64,000 nucleotides of DNA, from NCBI RefSeq assembly GCF_000463115.2, contig NZ_AWFX01000045.1, positions 186,001 through 250,000 on the forward strand, in the 5' to 3' direction. Below are positions 30,833-42,337 of the stretch, piece after piece (positions within the stretch are counted from its first letter, which is position 1; every line of letters begins with the position of its first letter). Source of the stretch: Franconibacter helveticus LMG 23732 (GTDB lineage: Bacteria > Pseudomonadota > Gammaproteobacteria > Enterobacterales > Enterobacteriaceae). The position numbers were made by a program, and so were the translations under genes. A model generated the notes under the pieces. The model ran no database searches. It was not told where the DNA came from and saw only the letters and a program-made list of their open reading frames with translations.

Positions 30833-32632
30833 TTAGCGATCCACATCAGACATTACAAAATCGATACTACCCAGATAGACGATAAGGTCGGAGACCAGGC
30901 TGCCGCGAATCACAGCAGGGATCTGCTGTAGATGCGGGAAGCTCGGCGTACGCACGCGGGTGCGGTAGCTCATGGTGCTGCCGTCGCTGGTGAGGTAGTA
31001 GCTGTTAATCCCTTTTGTCGCCTCGATCATCTGGAAAGATTCGTTGGCTGGCATCACCGGTCCCCAGGAAACCTGTAGGAAGTGGGTGATCAGGGTTTCA
31101 ATATGTTGCAGCGTGCGCTCTTTCGGCGGCGGCGTCGTCAGCGGGTGATCCGCCTTAAACGGGCCTTCCGGCATGTTATTGAGGCACTGCTCAAGAATGC
31201 GCAGGCTCTGGCGCAGCTCTTCTACTTTCAACATAACGCGGGTGTAAGCGTCGCTGACGCCGCCGCCGAGCGGAATTTCAAAGTCGAAGTTTTCGTAGCC
31301 AGAGTAAGGACGCGCTTTACGCACGTCGAAATCGATACCGGTAGCGCGCAAGCCAGCGCCGGTTGTCCCCCATTCCAGCGCCTCTTTTGCGCCGTAAGCG
31401 GCAACGCCCTGGGCGCGGCCTTTCAGAATGGTGTTGCGCAGCGCGGCTTTCTCATAGGAAGCGAGACGTTTCGGCATCCAGTCGAGGAACTCACGCAGCA
31501 GGCGGTCCCAACCGCGAGGCAGATCGTGCGCCACGCCGCCGATGCGGAACCAGGCCGGGTGCATACGGAACCCGGTAATCGCTTCGACCAGATCGTAAAT
31601 TTTTTGGCGATCGGTAAAGGCGAAGAAGACCGGCGTCATCGCCCCCACGTCCTGAATAAACGTAGAGATATAAAGCAGGTGACTGTTGATGCGGAAAAGC
31701 TCGGAGAGCATAACGCGAATCACGTTAACGCGATCCGGCACGACAATGCCCGCCAGCTTTTCAACGGCCAGCACGTAAGGCATTTCGTTAACGCAGCCGC
31801 CGAGGTATTCGATGCGGTCAGTGTACGGAATATAGCTGTGCCATGACTGCCGCTCGCCCATCTTTTCCGCGCCGCGATGGTGATAACCGATATCCGGCAC
31901 GCAGTCGACAATCTCTTCGCCGTCCAGTTGCAGGATAATACGGAACGCACCGTGCGCGGACGGGTGGTTCGGACCGAGGTTGAGGAACATGAAATCCTCA
32001 TTTTCGGTGCCGCGCTTCATGCCCCAGTCTTCCGGTTTGAAGGTCAACGCTTCCATTTCTAAATCCTGCTTGGCTTTCGTCAGCTCAAACGGATCGAATT
32101 CAGTCGCGCGCGCCGGGTAATCTTTACGCAGCGGGTGGCCTTCCCAGGTCGGCGGCATCATGATGCGCGTCAGGTGCGGGTGGCCGTTAAAGGTGATGCC
32201 AAACATCTCCCAGGTTTCACGCTCATACCAGTTGGCGTTCGGGAAAAGTTTGGTAAACGTTGGCACGTTCAGATCGTTTTCACTGAGCGCGACTTTCAGC
32301 ATGATGTCGCGGTTGCGATCGATAGAAAGCAGATGATAGAAAACGGAAAAATCCGCGGCGGGTAACCCTTCGCGGTGGGTGCGCAGACGTTCATCCATGC
32401 CATGCAGGTCATAAAGCATGACATAAGGTTTAGGTACGCGTTTTAGAAAATCGCCAACTTCCAGTAATTGTTCGCGCTTAACCCACACCACCGGGACCCC
32501 GGTGCGGGTAGCCTGAACAGTAAAGGCATCCGGCCCAAAACGGTTACGCAATTCGCCGATAATCGGGTCATCAAGGTGATCCCGGGTTTGCCAGGCTTGC
32601 TGGGCGGCTTCATGCGCGGTTAAATCGGTCAT
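30833..32632 (-). CDS. nuoC: NADH-quinone oxidoreductase fused subunit C/D
   Basis: Fused NuoC-NuoD subunit (nuoCD) linking the peripheral arm to the quinone site, the usual arrangement in Enterobacteriaceae. NuoC (30-kDa family) spans about residues 1-185 with [15 protein letters not shown] and HPLRKDYPA. NuoD (49-kDa family) follows with [12 protein letters not shown], the quinone-binding His region and [14 protein letters not shown] at the end. The ATG at 32632 gives 599 residues and has GGTGAG just upstream. An in-frame ATG at 32644 would add four residues but has no obvious ribosome site. It starts 100 nt after nuoB. Confidence 0.96.
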   Translation of the reverse strand: MTDLTAHEAAQQAWQTRDHLDDPIIGELRNRFGPDAFTVQATRTGVPVVWVKREQLLEVGDFLKRVPKPYVMLYDLHGMDERLRTHREGLPAADFSVFYHLLSIDRNRDIMLKVALSENDLNVPTFTKLFPNANWYERETWEMFGITFNGHPHLTRIMMPPTWEGHPLRKDYPARATEFDPFELTKAKQDLEMEALTFKPEDWGMKRGTENEDFMFLNLGPNHPSAHGAFRIILQLDGEEIVDCVPDIGYHHRGAEKMGERQSWHSYIPYTDRIEYLGGCVNEMPYVLAVEKLAGIVVPDRVNVIRVMLSELFRINSHLLYISTFIQDVGAMTPVFFAFTDRQKIYDLVEAITGFRMHPAWFRIGGVAHDLPRGWDRLLREFLDWMPKRLASYEKAALRNTILKGRAQGVAAYGAKEALEWGTTGAGLRATGIDFDVRKARPYSGYENFDFEIPLGGGVSDAYTRVMLKVEELRQSLRILEQCLNNMPEGPFKADHPLTTPPPKERTLQHIETLITHFLQVSWGPVMPANESFQMIEATKGINSYYLTSDGSTMSYRTRVRTPSFPHLQQIPAVIRGSLVSDLIVYLGSIDFVMSDVDR

Positions 32633-32732
32633 AGTACTCACCATTGCAATGGTTCTGTGGTGACTGACGGGAGTGGCTTCGCGCTGTTATAGAGTGATAT
32701 GCAAAGAGAAGACCCACCGCCCGCAGGCGCAA

Positions 32733-33407
32733 TTAAATTTCGTCTGGTGTACGCAAGTTGGTGACAGCAATACGCTCGCCGCGTTTACGTTCGCGCTCGG
32801 ACTGCATATTGGCGCGGTAAACGCCCTGATCGCCAACAACCCACGACAGCGGACGGCGCTCTTTGCCGATTGATTCCTGCAACAGCATCAGCGCCTGCAT
32901 ATAAGCTTCAGGGCGCGGCGGACAGCCAGGAATATAAACGTCAACCGGCAGAAACTTGTCGACGCCCTGCACAACGGAGTAGATGTCGTACATGCCGCCC
33001 GAGTTAGCGCAGGCGCCCATGGAAATCACCCATTTCGGCTCAAGCATTTGGTCGTAAAGACGCTGAATGACTGGCGCCATTTTGGTAAACGGCGTACCGG
33101 CGATAACCATGAGGTCCGCCTGACGCGGGGAGGCGCGCAACACTTCTGCGCCGAAGCGAGCGACGTCATGCACTGCCGTAAACGATGTCACCATCTCTAC
33201 GTAGCAGCATGAAAGGCCGAAGTTATAAGGCCAGATTGAGTTTTTGCGACCCCAGTTCACCATGTCGTGCAGGGCGTTCTCAAGTTTCCCCAGATAGACA
33301 GTGCGGTGGACCTGCTGCTCCAGGGGATCGGCGACAATCTCCTGTTTTTGCAGGGGGTAACGGTCGTTCTCACCGTTGGGATCGATGCGGGTGAGCGTGT
33401 AATCCAT
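32733..33407 (-). CDS. nuoB: NADH-quinone oxidoreductase subunit B
   Basis: Carries the terminal cluster N2 that reduces quinone. The 224-residue protein has the adjacent-cysteine motif GLSCCYVEM, then [11 protein letters not shown] and [12 protein letters not shown], the N2 ligand set. It starts 15 nt after nuoA. Confidence 0.98.
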   Translation of the reverse strand: MDYTLTRIDPNGENDRYPLQKQEIVADPLEQQVHRTVYLGKLENALHDMVNWGRKNSIWPYNFGLSCCYVEMVTSFTAVHDVARFGAEVLRASPRQADLMVIAGTPFTKMAPVIQRLYDQMLEPKWVISMGACANSGGMYDIYSVVQGVDKFLPVDVYIPGCPPRPEAYMQALMLLQESIGKERRPLSWVVGDQGVYRANMQSERERKRGERIAVTNLRTPDEI

Positions 33408-33422
33408 CTTATTGCCTCGCTG

Positions 33423-33869
33423 TTACTGCGTATGACGATTAGTGAGACCGCTCTGTTCGGGGTTGATACGCTCGCGGCGTGAACGCGCGGGCGTCCAGTC
33501 CAGCGCGCCGATACGCACCAGATAAACCAGACCAGCCAGTAGCACTAAAATGAAAATTGCGGCTTCGACAAAGCCGACCCATCCGCTTTCGCGAATCGAC
33601 GTCGACCATGCATAGAGATATAGGGCTTCCACGTCGAAGATGACGAAGAACATAGCCACCAGATAGAACTTTGCGGAAAGACGCAAGCGGGCGGAGCCCA
33701 CAGAATCGATACCGGATTCAAAAGGCGTGTTTTTATGCCTCGCGCGTGCGCGACCGCCTAAAAACCAGGCGCCTGCCAGCATCAGGCAACACAAACCGAT
33801 TGCAACAATAAGAAAGATAGCGAATGCCCAGTGATGAGCGATGACTTCAGTGGATGTTGACATACGCAT
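33423..33869 (-). CDS. nuoA: NADH-quinone oxidoreductase subunit A
   Basis: First gene of nuo; a three-helix membrane subunit (148 residues). The conserved loop [23 protein letters not shown] and [11 protein letters not shown] with its acidic pair are visible. Either the ATG at 33869 or the one two codons later could be used; the longer matches the E. coli MSMSTSTEV pattern. It is preceded by a 640-nt gene-free region towards lrhA. Confidence 0.96.
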   Translation of the reverse strand: MRMSTSTEVIAHHWAFAIFLIVAIGLCCLMLAGAWFLGGRARARHKNTPFESGIDSVGSARLRLSAKFYLVAMFFVIFDVEALYLYAWSTSIRESGWVGFVEAAIFILVLLAGLVYLVRIGALDWTPARSRRERINPEQSGLTNRHTQ

Positions 33870-34509
33870 TGCTTAACTCAAAAAGTGGCGCTAAGACCCC
33901 TGCTCTTGCTGGCAGATGAACGCCACATCGATTTAAAGGGAGGAACAATAAACCTTACAATTACTACCGTTATAGGCCTTTAGGCAGCAAATTGATGGGG
34001 TTTTTTACTCCTTTCTATAACCTTTTGTCAACTTTAACAAAAGAATCCTCACATTAGTTTACATCCACGCAACCCGGTTAACATTTGATGCCGTTTTACA
34101 ACGAGAGTGATTGCCCGGACACCCTGTTTAGCGGTGTTGAATCGTGTCCGTAAGGTGAGTTAATTAAAAATAACCCTCTTATTCTGGCAGGAAATGGCAA
34201 CTATTCATCCCCCTTAGCAAGGGTATTTTCTTGATCTGAGACACGCTTTTGTTAATTTCCGGGTAAAAAGAACAACAATGCCGCTCAATTTTTAACAAGA
34301 AAGCGGGATCTCAAGGGCGCTATTGTGGAAAATTTAAGCAGATAAAAACGATAAAATAACCGTGAAAAACAGAAGGAATTGGCGCAGCTAAAGCGCATGA
34401 AAAGGCGGGTTTTTAGTAAATGTGTGTACAAATACGCCCTTTAATCCATTAAAGGGCGCAGACAGGTTTTTTATGCAGTTTACAAAATGTTACCAGTTTG
34501 CCGGGCCGG
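33870..34509. other. Long gene-free leader/promoter region between nuoA and lrhA
   Basis: 640 bases without a supported gene, noticeably more AT-rich than the coding regions. It must hold the nuo promoter(s) and the 3' end of lrhA. A hairpin CGCCCTTTAAT-CC-ATTAAAGGGCG (34435-34458) stands about 50 nt past the lrhA stop; it lacks a good T run on the minus strand. No promoter or FNR/ArcA/NarL site could be assigned by eye with confidence. Confidence 0.6.
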
Positions 34510-35445
34510 CTACTCAATATCATCTTCAGTCATGATTGAATCATCGCCGCTTCCTGCGGTAGCGACATAGTTCCATGGGGTATAACTGTTTTCCATCGAC
34601 TGAAAAATAATCTGGGCGAGATCGTTTTGTCCGTTAGCGTTGCGACACAGCAGATACTGCGTTTCGGGCATCACCGGCAGGCCATCCGAGGTGCCCAGCA
34701 CACGCAGATCGGGACTCATCATTTCAACCGGCCGCGCGGTGATGCCAAGCCCCGCTTTTACTGCGGCGCGCACAGCGGGCAATGTTGACGCTACGTAGGC
34801 AATACGCCACGGAAGCTTGGCCGCATTGAGGCTTTCAAGAATGGCGTCGCGCGAAGCGCTCGGCTCATCAAGCAGCACCAGCGGTACAGGTTCGCCTTTT
34901 TGCAAAATATAATCCGCAGCGCAATACCAAAGCGTTGGGGAAGTGCGAAGCACCATACTGTCAAAATGAGTTGGGCAGGCGGTAGTCACGACAAGGTCGA
35001 CTTCTTGCTGATTGAGCATTTCAACCATAAACGGGTTACGTTTAACGCGTACGTCCAGTGCTAATTTCGGATAAACCGAACTAATACGGTTCAGAAGGTA
35101 GGGCAAAATGGTATCGGCGGACTCGTCCGAAGCACCGATGGTCAGTACGCCCTGCAAACTGCTAAACATTAGTGATGTGCATGCTTCATCATTAAAGCGA
35201 AGAATTTTTCTCGCATAGCCCAGCAGCTGAATGCCGTGTTCAGTAAGCAGCTTGTTGCGACCATGTCGGGCGAACAGCTCTTTTCCCACCAGCTGTTCAA
35301 GGCGTTGCATCTGTTGGCTCACCGCCGATTGCGTTCGGCACACTGCCGCCGCTGCGGCTGCGAAGGTATTTAGATCGGCAACCGCCACAAAGGTCCGGAG
35401 CAGATCGAGGTCGAGATTAAGTATCGGACGATTTGCATTTATCAT
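34510..35445 (-). CDS. lrhA: LysR-family regulator LrhA
   Basis: LysR-type transcription factor (311 residues). In E. coli it represses motility (flhDC) and indirectly affects RpoS and type 1 fimbriae. The N-terminal helix-turn-helix (about residues 10-70) contains [33 protein letters not shown], split by the usual turn; the effector domain follows. The N-terminal 150 residues are very close to E. coli, while the C-terminal third is more divergent. The ATG at 35445 matches the family (MI-ANRPI); a GTG at 35457 is the alternative. It lies upstream of nuo on the same strand, as in E. coli. Confidence 0.95.
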   Translation of the reverse strand: MINANRPILNLDLDLLRTFVAVADLNTFAAAAAAVCRTQSAVSQQMQRLEQLVGKELFARHGRNKLLTEHGIQLLGYARKILRFNDEACTSLMFSSLQGVLTIGASDESADTILPYLLNRISSVYPKLALDVRVKRNPFMVEMLNQQEVDLVVTTACPTHFDSMVLRTSPTLWYCAADYILQKGEPVPLVLLDEPSASRDAILESLNAAKLPWRIAYVASTLPAVRAAVKAGLGITARPVEMMSPDLRVLGTSDGLPVMPETQYLLCRNANGQNDLAQIIFQSMENSYTPWNYVATAGSGDDSIMTEDDIE

Positions 35446-36407
35446 GTTGTTATTCACTGTCAGGTTACGCTATGGCGGCCTTGGTTTAAAAAGCTATGTG
35501 TTCAAAAAAAGCAATTCCGTTTGACATGCACATCCGGCCACCGTTGTGTTGCCGTGAAGCGCAATTGACGCTTAATTTTTACAATCATTAAGGCACAAAA
35601 ATGTTGATAAACTTATCTTTTAACAAATAAATTTATTGCCACACGTTCAAATACTTTGCACATCCATTCAGTTTGTTTAATTAAATTCCTGACGGTATAC
35701 AAAAGTTTCTGGCAAAACGGCGACATCCAGGCTTTGCCCCGCTTTGCTTTAATGCAAGTGACATAAAGCGAAAACATTAGATCGCCTATATTATTGATAA
35801 GAAACAATTAAGTATCAAAGCAGATTGAAAAAACAGACTCATCACTGGGTATTATGCCAGAGTACGTCATCATAAGCCTGATCATACTATCTCATATCGG
35901 CAATTTTTTTAATAGCCTGTGTAAATTATCGAAGTATTCTTATTAAGCTGTTTATAAATACATACCTAATTAGGATGTCCTTAAATTTTATATTAAATAA
36001 AACTTATTATTCATAATTAATAAAAGCGATAGCCTTAACGGCAATGCCACAATTCAAAGCACTTAAAGGCTGCCCAGGTTCAGTTTGATACAGAGTGAAA
36101 ATATTCATTTTTTTAGAGCAATCAAGTTTGGATAAGAGAACGGGAAGAGGATATAAGGCATCTTCTCCGCTACTCGTTCAGAAAACATAACCTAAAACTA
36201 AAATCCCAGCCTTATATACCTTATTAAAGCTATTTAATAGAATTTTGTTTCATATTTTGTGATCGGGGCCGTTTGTTTTTTAACCCGCCGCGTTTCAAGT
36301 TTAGCTTAATTTTGACTATTTCACCCTTCAAAAGCAGGAACGGTAGGAGTACATTGTCGCCACCCGCTTCCACGGCAGGACGCGGGATAACAATGAAGGT
36401 CAGATCC
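35446..36407. other. AT-rich gene-free region between lrhA and alaA
   Basis: About 960 bases between divergent lrhA and alaA without a supported gene, strikingly AT-rich (for example 35570-35660 and 35930-36030). The equivalent E. coli gap is also long. It probably holds the divergent promoters, and the base composition suggests H-NS binding. No small RNA or leader peptide could be demonstrated by eye. Confidence 0.6.
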
Positions 36408-37622
36408 ATGTCACCCATCGAAAAATCCAGCAAACTTGATAATGTCTGTTACGACATTCGCGGCCCGGTGCTGAAAGAAGCGAAGCGCCTGGAAGAAGAA
36501 GGCAATAAAGTTCTTAAGCTCAATATAGGTAACCCCGCCCCGTTTGGCTTCGACGCGCCGGATGAAATCCTCGTCGACGTGATTCGTAACCTGCCAACAG
36601 CGCAAGGCTATAGCGATTCAAAAGGTCTTTATTCTGCTCGTAAAGCTATCATGCAGCATTATCAGGCGCGTGGAATGCGTGATGTAACCGTTGAGGATAT
36701 TTACATCGGCAACGGCGTTTCTGAACTGATTGTGCAGGCGATGCAGGCGTTGCTTAACAGCGGCGATGAGATGCTGGTGCCTGCGCCGGATTACCCGTTA
36801 TGGACGGCTGCGGTTTCTTTGTCCAGCGGGAAAGCGGTTCACTACCTGTGCGATGAATCCTCCGACTGGTTTCCCGATCTTGACGATATCCGTTCGAAAA
36901 TTACCCCCCGCACCCGCGGCATTGTCATCATAAATCCGAATAACCCCACCGGTGCGGTTTACTCTAAAGCGCTGCTGATGGAGGTAGTTGAGATCGCACG
37001 CCAGCATAATCTCATTATTTTTGCTGACGAAATTTACGACAAAATTCTCTATGACGATGCGGAACATCATTCTATCGCCGCGCTGGCGCCGGATCTGTTA
37101 ACCGTCACGTTCAACGGCCTGTCAAAAACCTATCGCGTAGCCGGGTTCCGCCAGGGCTGGATGGTGCTGAACGGGCCGAAAAAGCATGCCAAAGGCTATA
37201 TTGAAGGGCTGGAGATGCTGGCTTCGATGCGCCTGTGCGCCAACGTGCCGGCGCAGCACGCCATTCAGACAGCGCTGGGGGGTTATCAAAGCATCAGCGA
37301 ATTTATCATTCCCGGCGGTCGTCTTTATGAGCAGCGTAACCGCGCCTGGGAACTGATCAACGACATTCCTGGCGTGAGCTGCGTTAAACCGCGAGGCGCG
37401 CTTTATATGTTCCCGAAAATCGACGCAAAGCGCTTTAATATTCATGACGACCAGAAAATGGTGCTCGATTTTCTGTTACAGGAAAAAGTGCTGCTGGTAC
37501 AGGGCACCGCCTTTAACTGGCCATGGCCCGATCACGTGCGCATTGTTACGCTGCCCCGCATCGACGAACTGGATTTAGCGATTACCAAATTTGGCCGCTT
37601 CCTCTCGGATTATCATCAGTAA
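36408..37622 (+). CDS. alaA: Alanine (glutamate-pyruvate) aminotransferase AlaA
   Basis: Class I/II PLP-dependent aminotransferase making alanine from pyruvate and glutamate (404 residues). Visible motifs are GNPAPFGFDAPDE, the PDYPLW segment, INPNNPTGAVYS, FADEIYDKILYDD, the PLP-lysine segment FNGLSKTYRVAGFRQGW and the carboxylate-binding arginine near the end (PWPDHVRIVTLPR). The ATG at 36408 with AAGGT upstream matches MSPIEKSSKL; a 45-codon in-frame extension to 36273 is rejected. Divergent from lrhA. Confidence 0.97.
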   Translation: MSPIEKSSKLDNVCYDIRGPVLKEAKRLEEEGNKVLKLNIGNPAPFGFDAPDEILVDVIRNLPTAQGYSDSKGLYSARKAIMQHYQARGMRDVTVEDIYIGNGVSELIVQAMQALLNSGDEMLVPAPDYPLWTAAVSLSSGKAVHYLCDESSDWFPDLDDIRSKITPRTRGIVIINPNNPTGAVYSKALLMEVVEIARQHNLIIFADEIYDKILYDDAEHHSIAALAPDLLTVTFNGLSKTYRVAGFRQGWMVLNGPKKHAKGYIEGLEMLASMRLCANVPAQHAIQTALGGYQSISEFIIPGGRLYEQRNRAWELINDIPGVSCVKPRGALYMFPKIDAKRFNIHDDQKMVLDFLLQEKVLLVQGTAFNWPWPDHVRIVTLPRIDELDLAITKFGRFLSDYHQ

Positions 37623-37629
37623 TCATCAG

Positions 37630-37653
37630 GGGGGAAGATTTGCATCTTCCCCC
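37630..37653 (+). terminator. Hairpin downstream of alaA
   Basis: The 10-bp perfect stem GGGGGAAGAT / ATCTTCCCCC (37630-37639 with 37644-37653) closes TTGC, 7 nt past the alaA stop. It is followed by TCCTCCCTCC, not a T run, so termination efficiency is doubtful; it may protect the 3' end. Confidence 0.6.
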
Positions 37654-37700
37654 TCCTCCCTCCACAATGGTTTTGTCGCAGTCACAGACAGAGCCTATAT

Positions 37701-38300
37701 ATGAATCAAAGCCATTTCTTCGCGTATCTTTCCCGTCTGAAATTGATTAACCGCTGGCCGCTAATGCGCAACGTGCGAACGGAAAACGTTTCCGAACATA
37801 GCCTACAGGTGGCGATGGTGGCGCATGCTCTGGCAGTCATCAAAAATCGTAAGTTTGGCGGTGAACTGAACGCCGAGCGCATCGCGCTGCTGGCGATGTA
37901 CCACGACGCCAGCGAAGTGCTGACCGGCGATTTGCCCACGCCGGTTAAATACTTCAATACGCAAATCGCGCATGAGTACAAAGCCATTGAGAAAATCGCT
38001 CAGCAAAAGCTGGTGGAAATGGTGCCGGAAGAGTTGCGCGATCTTTTCGCCCCGCTGATTGACGAGCACCACTACAGCGATGAAGAAAAAGCGGTAGTGA
38101 AACAGGCGGACGCATTATGCGCCTACCTGAAGTGCCTGGAAGAGCTCTCTGCCGGCAATAACGAGTTTTTACTGGCAAAAAGCCGTCTGGAAAAGACCCT
38201 TGCCGAACGGCGCAGCGCTGAAATGGATTACTTCATTGATGTCTTTGTGCCGAGTTTTCATCTCTCGCTGGACGAAATAAGCCAGGACTCGCCGCTCTGA
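37701..38300 (+). CDS. yfbR: 5'-Deoxynucleotidase YfbR
   Basis: HD-domain phosphohydrolase (199 residues, E. coli length) that dephosphorylates deoxyribonucleoside 5'-monophosphates, part of dNMP/thymidylate salvage. Metal ligands are His33 in SEHSLQ, His68-Asp69 in [12 protein letters not shown], and the distal Asp in KQADALCAY. It lies 78 nt downstream of alaA on the same strand. Confidence 0.97.
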   Translation: MNQSHFFAYLSRLKLINRWPLMRNVRTENVSEHSLQVAMVAHALAVIKNRKFGGELNAERIALLAMYHDASEVLTGDLPTPVKYFNTQIAHEYKAIEKIAQQKLVEMVPEELRDLFAPLIDEHHYSDEEKAVVKQADALCAYLKCLEELSAGNNEFLLAKSRLEKTLAERRSAEMDYFIDVFVPSFHLSLDEISQDSPL

Positions 38301-38321
38301 AAACGCCCCGCCCTGCCCTGC

Positions 38322-40151
38322 TCAAAACGGGAACAGGAGCGGGATTAAGACCACGCAAATTATCATCACCATCAGGGTAAAGGGCACGCCGAGCTTGACG
38401 AAATCGCCGAACGCATAGCGCCCCGGCCCCAGTACCAGCGTATTGACGGGCGATGAAACGGGCGTCATAAAGGCAGCGGATGCCGCCATCGCCACCGCCA
38501 TGGCAAACGGATAAGGCGATACGCCCATCGTCTTTGCCGCCGCCAGAGCAACGGGCGCCATAAGCACAGCGGTTGCGGTGTTAGAAATAAACAGCCCCGT
38601 TACCGCACATAAAACAAACAGGCATGCCAGCATCGCCTGTGGGCCGTAGCCGCCGCCCAGCTCCATCAGCCCGCTCACCACTAAATCGACGCCGCCGCTT
38701 TTTTGCAGCGCCAGCGCGAAAGGCATCATACCGACGATAAGAATGATGCTCGGCCAGTGAATCGCTTTATAAGCGCTTTGCAGATCAATACAGCGGAACT
38801 TGCCCATCAGCAGGCAGGCGATAATAGCAGCGACAGGATTGGGAATTTCATCTGTCAGCATCATCGCCACCATCAATGCCAGGCAGAAAATCGCATGCGG
38901 CGCCTGGCTATGCGCGGGGGAAGCCTCGCTCTCCTCCGCTGGTAAATTGAGCACCAGAAAATCATGCCCTCTCTCCCCCAGCTTGCTGATAAGCTTCCAG
39001 TTACCTACGACCAGCAGAATATCGCCAAGCATCAGCGGTTCATCGACAATAATGCCTTTCAGCGCCTCGCCGTCGCGGCGCAGCCCTACCACATTCAGGC
39101 CGTAACGGGTGCGAAAACCGATATCACGCACGCTTTTGCCGATGATTTCCGACTCCGGGATCAGCGAAACTTCCGCCATACCGACATCCAGCGCCTGGTC
39201 AGAAAAGTACTCACCGCGCAGCACCATCGGCTCCAGTTGCAGCTCGCTGCAAAACTGGCGTAAGTCCACTTCCGGGTCAGACATATCGATAAGCAGCACA
39301 TCGCGGGCGCGAAACTCCGTAGTCCCCGACACATTGACGATTACCCGGCGAAAGCGCCGCCAGCGCTCAAGGCCAATCACGTTCGCGCCGTAGCGCTCGC
39401 GCAGTTTCAAATCGTCAAGACGGCGGCCTGCCAGAGGCGAACCCGGGCGGATCGCGAGGCGGCGGGCGCGGCCGGTAAGGTGATAATCCTTAATCAAATC
39501 GCGAAAAGTGCGGCGTTTCCAGCTTGCCGGTTCCGTGCTGCCGCTGACCTTGAGTAAAAAGCGAAACAGCAGCATATAAACAATGCCGCAAAGCAGAATA
39601 ACCAGCCCCAGCGGCGTAACATCAAAAAATGCAAAACCTTTGAACCCTTCGCGCAGTAATTCGCTATTCACCACCATATTGGGCGGCGTGGCCACAAGCG
39701 TCATCATGCCGCTGATAAGCCCGGCGAAACTGAGCGGCATCATTAAACGCGAAGGAGAGATTTTCATACGCGAACAGACGCTCAGCACGACCGGAATAAA
39801 GATAGCCACTACGCCAGTGGAACTCATAAAAGCGCCCAGCCCTGCCACCGTGAGCATCAGCAGGATCAGCATTTTCGTCTCGCTGCTTCCCGCCACGCTC
39901 ATCAGCCACGAGCCCATTTTGGTCGCCACCCCTGTGCGCACCAGCCCGTCGCCAATAATAAACAGCGCGGCGATAAGAATGACGTTAGGATCGCTAAAAC
40001 CTGCAAAGGCTTCGTTAAGCGTCAGGGTGCCGCTTAAAACAAACGCGATGATGACCAGCAGCGCCACAGCGTCCATACGTACTTTACCGGTAGCGAAAAG
40101 CACCACCGCTATGGCCAGCAGACTGAGTACCCAGATCAGTTCACCGTTCAC
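38322..40151 (-). CDS. yfbS: SLC13-type (DASS) transporter with two RCK_C domains, YfbS
   Basis: Inner-membrane protein (609 residues) of the divalent anion:Na+ symporter superfamily, substrate unknown. The two membrane halves (about 1-185 and 410-609) are separated by a cytoplasmic insert with two TrkA-C/RCK_C domains, around [25 protein letters not shown]-type and [24 protein letters not shown]-type segments. The SNT-like signatures [11 protein letters not shown] and [16 protein letters not shown] mark the substrate site. Convergent with yfbR, 21 nt apart. Confidence 0.93.
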   Translation of the reverse strand: MNGELIWVLSLLAIAVVLFATGKVRMDAVALLVIIAFVLSGTLTLNEAFAGFSDPNVILIAALFIIGDGLVRTGVATKMGSWLMSVAGSSETKMLILLMLTVAGLGAFMSSTGVVAIFIPVVLSVCSRMKISPSRLMMPLSFAGLISGMMTLVATPPNMVVNSELLREGFKGFAFFDVTPLGLVILLCGIVYMLLFRFLLKVSGSTEPASWKRRTFRDLIKDYHLTGRARRLAIRPGSPLAGRRLDDLKLRERYGANVIGLERWRRFRRVIVNVSGTTEFRARDVLLIDMSDPEVDLRQFCSELQLEPMVLRGEYFSDQALDVGMAEVSLIPESEIIGKSVRDIGFRTRYGLNVVGLRRDGEALKGIIVDEPLMLGDILLVVGNWKLISKLGERGHDFLVLNLPAEESEASPAHSQAPHAIFCLALMVAMMLTDEIPNPVAAIIACLLMGKFRCIDLQSAYKAIHWPSIILIVGMMPFALALQKSGGVDLVVSGLMELGGGYGPQAMLACLFVLCAVTGLFISNTATAVLMAPVALAAAKTMGVSPYPFAMAVAMAASAAFMTPVSSPVNTLVLGPGRYAFGDFVKLGVPFTLMVMIICVVLIPLLFPF

Positions 40152-40210
40152 AACCTGTCCTTGTTTTGCGCCCCGGATCGCACCGGGAAAGTGAGAGTGG
40201 AAAAGAAAAG

Positions 40211-40234
40211 CGGCGAGAAAGCGTTTTCTCGCCG
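40211..40234 (-). terminator. Intrinsic terminator in the yfbT-yfbS gap
   Basis: The perfect 10-bp stem CGGCGAGAAA / TTTCTCGCCG (40211-40220 with 40225-40234) is followed on the minus strand by CTTTTCTTTT. It ends the yfbT transcript before yfbS. Confidence 0.85.
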
Positions 40235-40254
40235 TAATAGCAGGGTCACTATAA

Positions 40255-40278
40255 CCGGATCGCAGAGCAGCGATCCGG
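40255..40278. other. Second hairpin immediately downstream of yfbT
   Basis: The 9-bp perfect inverted repeat CCGGATCGC / GCGATCCGG (40255-40263 with 40270-40278) closes AGAGCA. It lies 8 nt past the yfbT stop, ahead of the terminator at 40211-40234. It has no T run and may be a 3'-end stabiliser. Confidence 0.6.
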
Positions 40279-40285
40279 GGTTACA

Positions 40286-40951
40286 TCATAAATGGGCTTT
40301 TTTACTGACGGTAACCGTACCGTCCGGCATTTTTTCAATCGACAGTTCATCAAGGCGAGCGATAACCAGCGCGGCTTCGTTCAGACGCGGCGTGGTTTCA
40401 GGGGCGTTCACCGCAATCACCGGCGAACCGGCAGCGAGGCCGGAGTGAATACCTGCCGGAGCGTCTTCCACTACCGCGCACTCTTCGGGCGCCAGACCAA
40501 GCAGTTGCGCGCCAAGCAAATACGCATCCGGCTCTGGCTTCCCGCGCTTAACGCGCTCCGCCGTCACAAACACCTCAGGCAGCGGCAGGCCGCTTGCCTT
40601 GCGGCGGGCAGAAGCGACAGGCATAGAGCCTGAGGTGACGATAGCCCAGGGGATCTGCGCCTCGTTCAGTTGCGAAAGCAATGCCTGAGCGCCAGGCAGC
40701 GCCACGATGCCTTCGGTATCAGAGGCTTCTATGTGCTCCAGCCGGGTAAATTCTGCGGCAATCTCCTCCTCGCTTCTTCCCGGCATAAAATGACGTAGCG
40801 AGGTAATGGCCTGCTTGCCGTGAATGAAACCTAACACTTCCTCATGGCTGATACCGAAACGATCGGCCCAACTGCACCAGGCGCGTTCGACAGTCGCCAG
40901 TGAATCCACCAGCGTGCCGTCGAGGTCGAACAAAAATCCTTTACACTTCAC
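40286..40951 (-). CDS. yfbT: HAD-family sugar phosphatase YfbT (HxpA)
   Basis: Haloacid-dehalogenase phosphatase (221 residues) acting on sugar phosphates in E. coli. HAD motifs are FDLDGTLVDS (nucleophile and acid Asp), TSGSMP, KRGKPEPDAYLLG and VVEDAPAG. The last few residues (ending VSKKAHL) differ from E. coli. A terminator follows. Confidence 0.95.
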   Translation of the reverse strand: MKCKGFLFDLDGTLVDSLATVERAWCSWADRFGISHEEVLGFIHGKQAITSLRHFMPGRSEEEIAAEFTRLEHIEASDTEGIVALPGAQALLSQLNEAQIPWAIVTSGSMPVASARRKASGLPLPEVFVTAERVKRGKPEPDAYLLGAQLLGLAPEECAVVEDAPAGIHSGLAAGSPVIAVNAPETTPRLNEAALVIARLDELSIEKMPDGTVTVSKKAHL

Positions 40952-40963
40952 ATCCAGCTCCTG

Positions 40964-41524
<561 letters not shown>

Positions 41525-41547
41525 TTATATGCGCAACCCGGGGTCAA

Positions 41548-42003
41548 TTACAAATCATCAAGGAAAGTTTTGTCGAGCTGCTTAAAGGCCCGCTTGAGCG
41601 TATCGGCCAGCGCCTGATAATCAGGCTTGCCTTCCACCGGCGCCATCACCTGACCCGCCTCTTGCAGCTTGCCGCGCACCTCATAAAACCATTGCAATAC
41701 CGAAGGCGGCAGCGGCGTAACGGAGCGTTTACCCAGCCACCACAGCCCCTGCATCGGCAGGCTTAATGCAAAAAGCGCGGTAGCGACGGCAGGCCCAAGC
41801 TGGCCGCCCAGGGCGATTTGCCAGCAGAGAGTAAAAACGGCAACCGGCGGCATAAAGCGAATAGCGTGGCGGGTTGCACGGATAACGCGGTTTTCGACAA
41901 AGACGGGAGCGAGGCGCTTTTCAAGAGGCCACGTCTTCGCATAGTGCTGCCCACGACGGAACAGACTAAAAAAACTCACCGGGCGATTTTCGGGTGTGGA
42001 CAT
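41548..42003 (-). CDS. yfbV: UPF0208 membrane protein YfbV
   Basis: A 151-residue inner-membrane protein with two predicted helices (around residues 43-62 and 68-90: [19 protein letters not shown] and [17 protein letters not shown]). In E. coli YfbV has been connected with Ter-macrodomain insulation. Length matches E. coli. It is divergent from ackA with a 334-nt gap. Confidence 0.93.
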   Translation of the reverse strand: MSTPENRPVSFFSLFRRGQHYAKTWPLEKRLAPVFVENRVIRATRHAIRFMPPVAVFTLCWQIALGGQLGPAVATALFALSLPMQGLWWLGKRSVTPLPPSVLQWFYEVRGKLQEAGQVMAPVEGKPDYQALADTLKRAFKQLDKTFLDDL

Positions 42004-42337
42004 GGCGTCACCTCAACTTCAAGTATAAAAAATAAAATAATCGTGCAAGATAACAACTGTACATGACATCGTTCAAAATATTTTGTCAATCTCTGCCGCG
42101 ATCGAGTATCCTGTTTGCGCCTGTGATGGCGTAGACCGCAAGCCGGACGCTGTCAAACACATTCATAAAACGCCGTTGCCGGAAAAATGCGCAAAATGGC
42201 GTAAACTCATGAGTATTTCTTGTCATGGCAGAATTTTCGCCTGGCATGACGTTAATCATAAATGTCGGCGTCATCTTGCGCTACGCTCAGAGACTCACTG
42301 ACGTTTTTTTAGCCACGTATCAATAATAGGTACTTCC
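42004..42337. other. Gene-free region upstream of ackA (divergent yfbV/ackA promoters)
   Basis: 334 bases without a supported gene. It must contain the promoters of yfbV (-) and ackA-pta (+). No specific FNR, ArcA or other operator was assigned by eye. Confidence 0.6.

Noticed and set aside
35613-35807. 64-codon frame in the AT-rich lrhA-alaA region (minus strand)
   Set aside because: AT-rich stretch with no ribosome site or recognisable motif; a real small gene cannot be supported.
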